Shown piece by piece: positions 12,515-23,415 of a DNA stretch of 64,000 nucleotides. This stretch comes from Blumeriella jaapii (taxonomy: Eukaryota > Ascomycota > Leotiomycetes > Helotiales > Drepanopezizaceae). A program made the translations under genes and the position numbers. The notes beneath the pieces are model-generated. The model was not told the origin of the DNA, searched no databases, and saw only the letters and a list, made by a program, of their open reading frames with translations. Every line of letters starts with the position of its first letter. The stretch's first letter is position 1. The stretch spans positions 744,001-808,000 of the forward strand of contig VWND01000076.1 of NCBI GenBank assembly GCA_009599575.1. Direction: 5' to 3'.

Positions 12515-15500
12515 TTCGACGTGGACTTCCAAAGATGAGCTGCACGGTCTGTCAAGTGTCAGTCGAGTCCGTCTGGGTCCCCCGTTCGCTTTTCTACGCT
12601 CTTTCTCCGCCCAGCTCTTGGTGCGTGTGTGGTACATACGAGTTGTCGATTGACTTTCTTTCAGTGTTCGAATGTTCGTCGGTTATGTTTCTAACAGTAA
12701 CGGATCGAAGATGTTGTGTGTTGTGAAGGACGGCGAGTGTCGAGACTTGGAAACGAGTAGGAAAGTTTGCTGCTTAAGAGAATGAGACAACAGTAATTGG
12801 GATGTCCAACCCTGTCTACTAGTTGATTCGATATGGTGGTTGATTATACATATGCTACTGGATAGTCGATATCGCCCAAGTGGTTGTGGAGAAATCGGCT
12901 GGTGGTATGCGAAGCTGGAACGCAGCGTGATAGCAGGATGCTGTTTGAAAGGAAGGTACGGAAGATGATCGAAGAGGCTGGGTGAAGTAGCGCAGGTTCG
13001 AAGATGATCCAAGAAAGTGAGATACAAAAAGGAAACCGGTCGTTGGTATATGAGGAAAGCTGGCTGGCAGTGGTGGGTATATAAAACCTGAGGAAGAACC
13101 AACCGGCCGTGATGACGGGGACCCTGGAATGAAATAGTGCGATCTCACGAGTGTGATAGCGGAGGCAAAGATAGACACGCCGGCCCAGCTGGGGCTCAGG
13201 CATGGCAGTCCAGCAGGGGCACAGTTGCAGGTACATAGCCCAAAAGCCAGGGTGGCTTTAGCAAGTGGGCATCAGGGGAGGCACCGGAAGCAGTGACCAC
13301 CTCTCGGGGTGAGACTAGCGAGGAGAAGCGACCGAACTGTTTACTTTACAGTGTCTACTGAGTAGCGGATGCTCACCTGCCTACTGTACACGCCACGCTG
13401 CGGCAGGGGATGGGATTAGCATGAAGCTCGGGATGGGACTGACTGGGATCGACCGGCCGGGAAAGGCAATGTGGTGTTGACTAGAGTGCACTTTTCTAAT
13501 TCCAGCGGCCCTGCGGCCCTCCACTGGCCTGGACGGACGAAGCCTGCGGGATGGCGGGCGCTCTCGCTCGCCGCTACGTTCCAGCCAGAGAGATACGATG
13601 GATTTGCCGGGAGCTCCAGTAGCGGCCCCAGCGGCCACACTGGACGAGAAAACGAGAAACGGGGGCTGGGGGTGGGGAGGGGGGTAGAGGAAGATCGTCG
13701 TGCTCGCCCTGGACCAGTAGTCAAACGACGGCTTTCCGGCCTCGAAAAGCAGCAACAGATGTGGACGTGGACGACCACGGCATGCTGTGCGTGCCTGCAT
13801 AAGCCCGCAGAAGAAATGAGCATTCCCATCCTCTTGCAAAACCACTGGAAGGCAGCACGCGTCGCCCTTCGTCAGTGGCCCTCGTGCTACATTCAGTACC
13901 AAGACCGAAGAATTCCACACTCAGCAGCCTGAACTTCGGCTCTCGTCGTCGTCGAGAACTATATGTGAAAGTCTCTTGGAACTATATCTGAAAACCGCAA
14001 TACCTGCCGATCGACGATTCAGACGACAGAATAGTCCTTGGGTTCTCCTCCCGCACGCCCCAGCACTCTGCAATATGGACAATCTTCTGTTTCGCGGGGT
14101 TTGTTTGGCAATTATTGTCAAGGGCACTAACTATAGACAGTTCTTTTGCGGAGCTATGCTTTACGCTTATCATCGAGTGACTTCTAGTGAGTGGCATGCG
14201 GTATCTAAGGCGACCTGTGGTCGCTGAAGAAGTTGCAAGAGTCAGGATACACATACACATCACAAGCTTTGCATAGCTCTGCTCTTGCGCCTGCAAATCC
14301 TGACGGGTATTTCACACTCCAGAGTGATTCGACGCATACCGGAATCTGCTCCAGGAGTTGAGCGCGAAACGCAAAACACGTCTGTGGCCACTCACACCTC
14401 GAGTTCCCCCTCCAAAACGCACTTTGGATGAACAAAGACAGCACCACAGTGCACGGGTCGGGTAGTGATGCAGTCACCCTTCCTCGCAAAGGGGGGTGCC
14501 AGATTTATTGGCCACAGCCTCAACGAGCAGACGGGGCAATAATCGTCTTCATCCAAAGTGTCGTCGCCAATAGTCCTCCCAGCTCTACGAGATGGCCCCA
14601 GTTTCGCTGCAATCTTCAAGAGACCGCCATCATCTCATGGTTATCGATACCTATCAATCAGACTTTTATTTTGAGCCCTCCCTCCCAGCATTGGCCCTGC
14701 GCTCGGGATCTGCGGCCTGTGTGGAGAAAAAACATTCGGGCCACGAACCATGAAACATGAAACGGCCGTCGATCTGCCTAGAGGGCCGAGATTTTAGTCC
14801 AGAATAGCTTCGCGCGGGTCAGACGTGAGAAGTGTAACAACCTACAGTACACGCACGCATTTGCCCAGGACATCAGATGGTATTCTAGGCCGACTCGGGG
14901 AGATGTATCGTATCTCGCAGTCGCCAGAGGTATTCGCGCACATGTGTCTCGGCTGCCGGTGGCCGGCTGCAGGAACAAAACGTCTCGTTTGGGCTACATA
15001 CAGCCCGCAAAAAAAAATCAAAAAAATATTGGTCTTGTACACGGCTTGGGACCTCCGAAACTACTCACCGGAGAGATGAGGCGAGCCGCTCCCACGCTTT
15101 CAAGAGACAGACGAGTAGAAATGGTCTCGCCGGCGCCCGGAACGCCTCCATGACATAATTACAGAATACCTCCGGTCTTGCAGGCGTTGGAGACTTGGAC
15201 TTTGACTAATCACGATCACGACTTTCCACTCTGTCCAGAATGCAGACGCGTCTAGGAGTCGTGCAGCCCGACGTTTTCCACGATGCTAGCGGAGAGTTAC
15301 AGTCGCTTTGGGCGGCTCTGCGACTTCAGCGAGCGAGGAGGTAGTCATCGCCTAGTCCGTCCGTTCTCGCTCTGAGGGCCCCGAGTGCGAATCTGCCCAG
15401 ACCTGGGCCATGGTGGGGAAGTCTTGGATTCCTTGGTGCTTACAGTTCAGTACATACAGTCAGTCCTTAGGTTCTTTATCACTTAATCGATAGGACGATA

Positions 15501-17279
15501 ACTGCCCGGGATCCCGTTTTGTGGTGGTATTGGCAGCTCTTTGGAGTCCGGGCAGCGGTTCGAGCCCTCGAGGCTTGCGCCAGTCATCAGACCATAGCGA
15601 GCCACAGTCATAGCCATACTGTCATAGCCATAGCCAGTACGCTGGCTCAGACAGACGGACAGGACAGACCAACACACCAAACAACACGCAGCCCGAACTC
15701 AAACAATCCCATCCGACAAGACACGGTACAGCGTCTCGCCGCCCATCACCATGAATCAGGCTGGGCCGGCTGCGAATGGGACAACTCCGTATGCATCAGC
15801 TGCTCCCCACGGACGGGCCGCATGTGCCGGACCGTACAGGAACAGTCTATTCCATGTACCGATGCAAACGGCATAATCTAATGTACGTTGTACTGTACGT
15901 TTAGACGCACAGTACAACTCGAGAGTCAGGAAACGTACAAGTAGTAGTACGAACGACGTCGGTTCCGGCTTGATCTACCCGCTGCTTTTGCGTCGAGGCC
16001 AGCCTGGTCGCGGTCTACCGGAACGGTAGTGCGTACTACTCGTACCTGGTTTAGACCTTTTTTGCAAAATTAGGCCCCTCATGGACGATGTGCTGTGCAT
16101 GTACGTCCGTCCTGAAGCGTCGTAGTGCCGCTTGGCCCAGCTTTGTTGACGTTGGCTGACCTTTGGCTGGCGACTTGGTCCCTCGAGTCTACGGAGCATT
16201 TTTCTTCTGTTGCCATCACCACATACATCACTCGCTACTCTACTCTACGATACTCAAGGACACTTGCGGTATGTACGGTACGGGACGGTAAGGCCACGGT
16301 ACGGGACGGTACGGTACCACCTCCACTCGACTCCCCTCCGGCCCGAAGACACCTCCTCGGTTCCGCGACTGACCCAGTTCACGATCAGCCTTCGTCGGAC
16401 TTCCAGAAGCACAGGCAACTGCAAAGCTGAGAGCCACAATCTGGGCCTCGGGAGACGCTAGCTAGGAACGGCAACCTCGACGTCCACTGGCACTGGAGAA
16501 GACTGGGAGCTGGGAGTCAGTACTGTATGTACTGTAGTACGGAGTGGGATGGCAGCCACCATCATCTGCAGGGGCATCACTCGGTAGGGTCCACTGGGGG
16601 CGAAATTGAACGCGCGGGTCCTGGTATGGACCGTCTTCAGTCCAGCTCGAGTAGAGCGAATCGGGCACTGGCCAGCCCGTTTGGTAGGCCCGCTGTGTCG
16701 CCGTCTATACCAATACGGGATTGCAGGTTAGAATGCTCAAGTTGACTCTCTGCCGCAGGTACTGTTGTATGTTCAACGCAGGAACATTCACAGGGACCTC
16801 GCGCCCTCGGTACTGTACTGACTTTACAGTATCTGTACAGTATGCGTAGGTGGTGGCACTTAGGCCTCTGGTCTCTGTCAGAGGACCTCTTTCTCAAACT
16901 CAACCGACAAAGTCCTGACTCGCTCCGCTCTGTATCGTATCGTATCGATATCGATAACCGGTTAAGCCAGAGTCAGTCAGGACCCTGATTCGGTGATTCG
17001 GTGATTCGGAATTGGATTTGACTTTACCAGCAGAGCCATCCATCCATTCCAATCCAATCCATCCCGTCCCGCCCACCCGAGAACCATCAACGTCAACAAC
17101 ATCGCTTACGCACTCCACCCGCGGCTTCCGGGCCACAGCCTCCCAAATTACCATGGGGCGCGGGACTTCCTAGGCCAAAGTCAAACGCACATATGTACGA
17201 TGTATTGTACATAGTACTTCGTACTTTTTCGAAAGACGGGCGGGGCTTTCTATCCATCATACAGATCCCCGAAATCAAA

Positions 17280-17312
17280 CGTCGTTCGTTCGTTCGTTCG
17301 TTCGTTCGTTCA
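17280..17312. repeat. (TTCG)n microsatellite
   Basis: About seven direct copies of the tetranucleotide GTTC/TTCG in a row, followed by a single variant copy. Simple tandem repeat; no function is suggested by the sequence. Confidence 0.9.
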
Positions 17313-18737
17313 TTGCGGTACTTCTTCACCTTCTAGAAGTAGTGGAACTTGGTCGGCTGGGAGTTTGGACGGCTGAAAGACCTCGCGGAGCCAAACACTG
17401 CCACCGCTTCTTGGAAGCTCATCGCGCATCGACGTGCGACTTTTCCGCCTGCTTTTGCTCTGCTTGTGGGTTTCTTCTCAGGTGCTCCGCTCTAGAAAAG
17501 CAGAGTCTCAAAAGCGTTCACACAAATGACTTGTCTCACTGACAACACCATCGGCGGCCCGCGACGTTCCCGTTATCAATAAAGCAATGCCCAAACGGTA
17601 TCGATAGTAATTTACTACATACAGACCGTGTCTAAAAAATCCAGAAAATGATGGTTTAGATAGCCTTTCTTTCTACGGCCAGGCTGGTTTCTTCCCGAAA
17701 TTTGAACCCCCTGGCCGGTCCCCCGGATTCCTCGGTCCTGACTAGGCAGCAAGACCGGCAGTGCAATTGGTCGGGGGGGCACTCTTTCGGGCCTGCATAT
17801 TGTCAATGCTGCTGGATTTGGACGGCTGCAGGTTGACAAGTTGTAACTACACACTTAGAAGTACAGAGTACAGAGTGCTATGGTGTGGCGTTTTCCAACA
17901 GTTTGCACTTTAATTGCGGCCCAGATGCCAGGCCAGCATCTTCAAATGTCGGAAGTTGTTCATCTCGAGGCCATGAACTTCAGCGGGCCCAATATCCTGG
18001 CGCTATTACGACCACTCTGGCCGTACGTAGCCTACCCGTACATTACTACCGTACTTGACATACTGTACCTGTTGCTACTGTACAGTACAGTACTGTACAG
18101 CTGCGGGCTGCGTTCTGCTCCAGCCTGGCATAGTCTGAAAGCGGATCCTGTCCAAATGAGCCAGCCCACTCGAGCGATGGGCCTCAGGCCAGGGAAGATC
18201 CTCTCTCTGGACTCACTCGGCCTCGACGATCCAAGAGTGATTGACTCGGGAGCACATCCTCGGGATTTGGCACTTCTCAAATCTTGGGAAACGAAGAGCG
18301 GCCTTATGCGTAGATCTGTGACGGATTCTCTGCTCGCATACCACTAGCTCCACCGGCGGCCGTGCTTCTTCAAATGGCCACGTCCACCGCCGCCGCCAGC
18401 TCCTATTATACAGGCCTCTCTCGAAACTTTCAGGCCATTGATAAGCGTGAGAAGTCGCGGGTATCTGTATCGACGGTCCTCGGCCCCGGACGGCAGGGTC
18501 CCTGGCCCTGGTGGTTGGGGATCGAGGGGCGTCGATGTTTCAAACAGAACCAATGTTTATGCACTCGTGACGCTCTCGCATAAACAACTCGTCGTCTATC
18601 TGGGAACGAAACAATACTTGTGAAGCCAACACATTTAGAAGATGCTACCCCATCATCGCCCCTTTCAACGTCGTCATGGCTCCGCGACTCGAGATCATGT
18701 GTTTCCTGGGCTGAGATTCTATTTCAGGAAGAGAGAT

Positions 18738-18851
18738 ATTGCTTCCCATGGGCTCTGTCAAACAAAGTCCTTGGAGTGACGAGTATATGACGCCTCATTT
18801 GGGGATCTGGCCAAATGTTCATCCCATCATGTCATGACGATGTGTCGTGCA
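18738..18851 (-). pseudogene. Diverged direct-repeat copy 1, possible gene remnant
   Basis: This segment matches 18908-19025 at most positions. Read on the minus strand it encodes MNIWPDPQMRRHILVTPR followed by a segment with LFDR. The second copy reads MNVWPEPQSRRNILVTPR and LFDR in the matching frame. Differences include conservative changes (I/V, D/E) and silent third-position changes, which hints that the ancestral sequence was coding. Upstream the frame is closed by stops, so I treat it as a remnant. I do not recognise the family. Confidence 0.35.
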
Positions 18852-18867
18852 TAGGGTCTGCGATAGA

Positions 18868-19287
18868 CTAGCGATTCCAGATCACGTCTATTTCGAGGGC
18901 CACGTCCATTGCTTCCTCGAGGGTCCTCCTGTCAAACAAACTGGCCCTCGGAGTGACGAGTATATTACGCCTCGACTGGGGCTCTGGCCAAACGTTCATC
19001 CCATGTACCGTGCAGAGGTGTCGCCATAGCCAGCAGCTCATGGCTTTGGCCAGAGCACGTTGATTACTTCTTCGAGATCTTGCCAACCCAGCTGGCGTAT
19101 CCAGAATCACGTTGTTCCATGATGCGGAAAAGGCCTCTCGTGCATGAACAGAGTAAAACAACCGCTTGAGGGGGATGTGCCTCGTGCATGCCGGCGCGGC
19201 CAACGCAGAAGCAGAGCAGAGCAGAGCAGCGCAGCGCGTGGCATTCGAGGACTGGGACTGGCAGCATGGAACTTTCTTTTCTTGCAA
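18868..19287 (-). pseudogene. Open frame of 139 codons containing repeat copy 2, unknown; gene remnant or small gene
   Basis: A minus-strand frame of 139 codons. Its C-terminal third (NVWPEPQSRRNILVTPR, then LFDRRTLEEAMDVALEIDV) matches the diverged copy about 170 bp downstream on the gene strand. The N-terminal two thirds are Ala/Ser/Cys-rich and run through an AGCAGAGC repeat, so they may not be coding. No domain is recognised. A better supported reading is that the conserved third is a leftover exon of a duplicated gene. Confidence 0.3.
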
Positions 19288-19879
19288 AGATCGTTCGACA
19301 ATCTAGCTAGGCCTTGGTTAGCCAGTACATACATACATACCTATCTATCTATGTTCTCTTCTTTTGGTTTCGGCGTGTGTGGAAAGGCTCCCAGGACGTC
19401 TCGGACACACAAGTGTTTCGAGGATCGAGATCGTGTGCCTCTTTGCTTGTTTTCCATTCCAGAATCATCGCTATCACACTCGCGCGGGACTGAGGCCATG
19501 GCAAATGATCCCAACCCTTCCCACGGTTCCTGCTCTTAGCGCACACAGGAAGGGTTTCCTCGAGTCGAAATGCTACGTCGACATGAAGCTGAGAGTTGTC
19601 GTGGCCCGAGGTCTGGTGTCTCGTCAGTTGCTTGTGAGGCAGGAGAAGAGGGACACACTATGATCCAGTAGACTCCTCGTAAGGCGAACTCGCAGTGCTG
19701 GCTGTACTGTACATAGGATCCATCGAACAGCAATGCTGTAGTGGCGCTCAACGTCAGCAGGAGCATGCATACCTTGGACGTCGGATTGTGCCCCCCCAAC
19801 AATTCGACGTGCCCATCAAGCTTCATCGCCAGATGGTGCCTGCGAGAGTCGACCAATGTTCTTCTACGGGCAACGCCAG

Positions 19880-20245
19880 TCTTACATCGATCCCAGAATA
19901 GTAGAAACACATGGCGACGCAGATGGAGTACGTCAGAGAGACCATCGCATCCAGCCACGCGGCAAGTCATGATGAGATAGGACTTTACCTCATCATCAGA
20001 TGCGCTAGCACAGCTGGGGAGGAGGCAGCCTCACTTGGGCGTGGGAGTATCTTTCCATGGCCGTCGAAGCAGTGGTCCCGAGTCGAGTCTCACAGCGGTG
20101 TCAAATGTGTCTGTCTGCCTCTGGAACGACGTCCAGCTCGAAATGCACTAGCGGTGATGCCTCCCGAGTCAACGTCTTACCTCTCCAGAGACTTGATCTC
20201 AGCACAAAGCCGATAGTGATCGCGAGTCTCATGAATGTAATGGTC
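19880..20245 (-). pseudogene. Possible decayed multi-exon membrane-protein gene
   Basis: On the minus strand three coding-like pieces lie close together. A Met-initiated hydrophobic segment (MTITFMRLAITIGFVL, start near 20243) runs into a good GTAAGA donor near 20190. A segment reads SDDEVKSYLIMT. A hydrophobic segment AAWLDAMVSLTYSICVAMCF follows and ends at another GTAAGA donor near 19885. The second and third pieces lie in different frames with no intron between them, so a base change is needed. No full protein can be assembled with confidence. Confidence 0.25.
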
Positions 20246-20437
20246 ATCTTCTCCCGCCCGCAAGCCCTGGTCGGATTCGAGATCTCTACACATCACGCTC
20301 GACCTCACTCACCACTCACTGCCAAGGTCTCTCTCTACCCGCGATCTGAGTCGGTCTCAAGAAGCCACGGTCTAAAAGAAGTGTCACAACTCAGCCAGCT
20401 TTCCTAGCCACGTTCTCAACGGCTGCTAGAAATGACT

Positions 20438-20470
20438 GTGTATGTATGTATGTATGTATGTATGTATGTA
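20438..20470. repeat. (TATG)n microsatellite
   Basis: Seven or more copies of TATG/GTAT in a row, running directly into ACAGTACAGTC repeats. Simple sequence. Confidence 0.9.
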
Positions 20471-20513
20471 CAGTACAGTCAGTACAGTCAGTACAGCAGG
20501 CCCAGCCAGATAT

Positions 20514-20634
20514 CTGTACATGTTGACTGTACAAGTTGACTGTACATGTTGACTGTACATGACTGTACATGTTGACTGTACATGTTGACTGTACATGTTT
20601 ACTGTACAGTACATGACTGTACATGACTGTACAA
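20514..20634. repeat. 13-bp minisatellite (GTTGACTGTACAT)n
   Basis: About nine direct copies of a 13-base unit GTTGACTGTACAT, some shortened by loss of GTT. Each unit contains the palindrome TGTACA. The array ends in TACAGTAC words like those scattered through the other gaps. Confidence 0.85.
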
Positions 20635-21139
20635 CACACTCACCCACGGGACCGGCTCTCCCACTGTGTCGCCACCACACGGCACTCCCGCCCACGCCTT
20701 CGCCCGCCGCCGCCGGCTTGGGTGCTCTTTGACCTCACCACTATCCGACGCCGATCATCCTCACGGGCGTTGGCGAGAGGGTCCAATCGCTCGCTATCAC
20801 GCACGTCTTGCCTCTCGGAAAACGCAAGATTTGGCAGGGACCCTGAAGTCAAAAAAGCACGAGCAGACATCAAGAAAGCAGAGAACACCCACCACCGGAC
20901 GGTCAGCCCGCGAACGAGCGACTGAAAAGTGAGAACAGACTCGAGGCACGAACAGGCAAGAAAAAGCACGAACCGACACCACGATTGCCGAGGGCGAGAA
21001 GAGAAACCCCGGCGGAAAAGCAACGACGGAAAGCAAAGGCGGACAAAATACACGAGCGAGAAGGGCCATCTATGGCACCCCTCCCCTCCCGGCGGCAGGG
21101 CAAGGCGGCGGTGGACATGCGCGCCCGAAAAGAAGCATA

Positions 21140-21260
21140 GATAGGAAGAAAGAAGAAGAAGAAGAAAAAGAAAAGAAGAAGCAAAAGGAAAAGAAGAAGC
21201 AAAAGGAAAAAAAGAAGAAGAAGCAAAAGGAAAAAAAGAAGGAAAAAAGAAAACAAGAAC
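21140..21260. repeat. GAA/AAG-rich purine tract
   Basis: An almost pure purine plus strand built of AAGAAG and GCAAAAGGAAA units. On the minus strand it creates Phe/Ser-rich open frames that I consider artefacts of composition. Confidence 0.85.
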
Positions 21261-21282
21261 TTTGGCCCATGCCAAAGCGACA

Positions 21283-21352
21283 ACTCACCTCACCTCACCT
21301 CAACTCAAGTCACCTCAACTCAACTCACCTCAACTCAACTCAACTCAAAGCC
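21283..21352. repeat. CTCAC/CTCAA pentamer array
   Basis: Around 13 consecutive pentamers alternating between CTCAC and CTCAA with one AGTCA interruption. Simple tandem repeat next to the purine tract. Confidence 0.85.
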
Positions 21353-21743
21353 ACCCCGCACCTCGTCGGCCCGCGCAAAACGGAGCGAGCAGCAAAGATC
21401 CCAGCCGCTTGGGCTCCTGCTCGCTTCGCCGGGTCGTTCGTCGAACACGGCTACTGCTCGCTCGCTCGGTACATACGTACGTACAGCACCTACATACAGT
21501 AGAGTATGTGCAGTACAGTAGGTGTGATGTGGACCTAGTCGCCGCTGATTGCGTGAGAGCGAGCTTGCAAAAGGAAACAAGGGAACAGAGTGAGGCGATA
21601 GGAGCCGAGCGTGCATGAACTTGTGCCGTACAGTAACATCGCCTCGGTATCTCTCTATCTCTCTCTCGCTCGTACATACATACTTACTTACATACATACA
21701 TATGCATGCAAGAAAGCACATACCGCGGCGCTCGATTGAGGCT

Positions 21744-21915
21744 GTTACGATACGATATGATACGTTACGTTACGATACGATACGTTACGTTACGATACGT
21801 TACGTTACGATACGATACGTTACGATACGTCTCTTTGCTGTACAGTACGATACGTTACGTCTCTTTGCTGTACAGTACGGTACTGTACCTACGTTCCTAC
21901 AGTACAGTACTGTAC
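21744..21915. repeat. GATAC/GTTAC pentamer array with a 30-bp duplication
   Basis: Roughly 18 pentamers of the type GATAC or GTTAC follow each other. The right end contains two copies of a unit of about 30 bases that starts GATACGTTACGTCTC and ends GTACAGTAC. It then runs into GTACGGTACTGTACC. All units share a terminal TAC. Confidence 0.85.
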
Positions 21916-22344
21916 GACGCCACAGACACCGGAACGCGTACACAGGAGGTTAAGAAACACAGTTCCTACGTACCTATCTCCTACAGTATCTACCTCTTAC
22001 CTACTACTGTACAGTACCGCACTAGAGTTCCCCCCCATCACACATCGTCGTCCTTCCTCCATCGCCCATCCTCCCCCCCTCCCCCCCCCCCCCCAGAGCC
22101 GAGTCCTCCGATCTCTGCTCACTCCGGTCAAGAGTAGTACAGCACAGCAAGGAAGCAAAAGTGCGAAGGACAGGGCTAAGCAAGCAAAGCAGAGTACGTG
22201 CTCGACTAAACTGCCCCTATGCTCACCCTCACCCTCACCCTCACCCGCTTCGCCTTGGACTCCCTACTGCCCAGTAGCTAGCTGGTATGGCCTTTGCGGC
22301 TTCGTTGGCTTTGCCTCAAGCGGCTCGGTACCTAGCTCGCCTGC

Positions 22345-22352
22345 CTGCCTGC

Positions 22353-22386
<34 letters not shown>

Positions 22387-22432
22387 GTCTATCTGTCTAA
22401 AAAAAAGGGGGTCCAGCAGGGTAGTGAGCCTC

Positions 22433-22478
<46 letters not shown>
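22345..22478. repeat. CTGT and CT microsatellites
   Basis: A run of CTGC/CTGT/CTAT tetramers (22345-22398) is followed after a short A/G stretch by a CT dinucleotide run (about 22432-22477). Confidence 0.9.
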
Positions 22479-22479
<1 letters not shown>

Positions 22480-23415
22480 CCCTCCTCAAACACCCACCCA
22501 GCTTCAACAGCTCTGACACTTCGTCGAAGGTAGCTTCCCGAACCCAATAGAGAACCATCCCATCCCGCCTGCAGGGAGGGGAAGGGCTCAAATCGCGGAC
22601 CTTTTGTCACACACAACTTTTTTTTTTTTTTTTATCTAACTGCTTTCTCGAGCGTCTCTTCTGGTGTGTAAAAAATCCCCAGCGTAGCACGTCTCCAATG
22701 CCCTGCAGGAGGCTTGAGGTTGCCCAGTTTCACTGCCCCCCTTCCAGACGTTAATGAATATCATCACCATCGTCATCTCTCAGCCCCTCCCTACTTACTT
22801 ACCCGCCCGCGTCCGTACTCTGCCAGATCTACACAGGATCTCGCGAGCCGCGGCTCTCACAGGCCTTTTCGTGCTTCCTAGCCGTGTTCCGTACGTTCGG
22901 AGGAGGGGGGAAAGAATGCTTGCGTGCCCGGTGTATGTGGATGCCGCGTCCACTACCTGAGTGAGGGTTGAATTTCTCACGGAGCGCACAATCGCGAAGC
23001 CTTGCGGCTTCCATAGGAACCTCTTTTCCCTTAGGGCTTCTAGCTTTGGGCCGAGGATTTAGAGAGAGGGACGGACGCGTGTCTGAATGCCAGCACAGGG
23101 GAGGGAGCAAAGATGTATAGTACGATCGCAATCAGCTTGTGTTCAGATACTGGCTTCGCCTCTTCTTTCTATCTCCGGTTGTGACATTCTGTTGCCCCGC
23201 CCCCGGCTGTCTACAGCTTTGACATATTTCAAAAGCTTTGGACTTCCTCTCGCGTCTCTCTCCGTCGTCTAGAGCCCTTCCTCATCCAGTTCGCTGCCTG
23301 CTTGCCAGCACAATCCCTCATGCCCAATGGCAGTTCGAGAAAGTCTCTTGATGCCATTCCCTCATCGCGCTCCTTGCCTGATGTGGAAGCTGAGATATGT
23401 TCTGCTTTCCGGTGT

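Larger units (their letters stand above)
12515..23415. other. 11 kb repeat-rich gap without an intact gene
   Basis: The left part (to about 13400) should hold the leader and promoter of MSN2. Beyond that, no open frame resembles a known family or shows convincing splice structure, except for the decayed-looking pieces listed separately at 18.7-19.3 and 19.8-20.3 kb. The stretch is rich in GTAC-type words, TTCG, TATG, GAAGAA, CTGT and CT microsatellites, and several minisatellites. No transposon domain or terminal repeats were recognised. Confidence 0.55.

Noticed and set aside
12683..13236. Overlapping minus-strand frames upstream of MSN2
   Set aside because: They lie in the presumed MSN2 leader/promoter, are short and lack conserved content; possible uORFs only.
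15545..15575. tRNA B-box-like GGTTCGAGCC
   Set aside because: No A box at proper distance and no cloverleaf could be drawn by eye.
17880..18347. 155-codon plus-strand open frame
   Set aside because: It runs through TACAGTAC microsatellite sequence, has no family resemblance and no splice sites supporting extension.
12515..23415. Transposable element explaining the gap
   Set aside because: I found no transposase or reverse-transcriptase motifs, no long terminal or inverted repeats, and no AT-rich C-to-T decay typical of repeat-induced point mutation.
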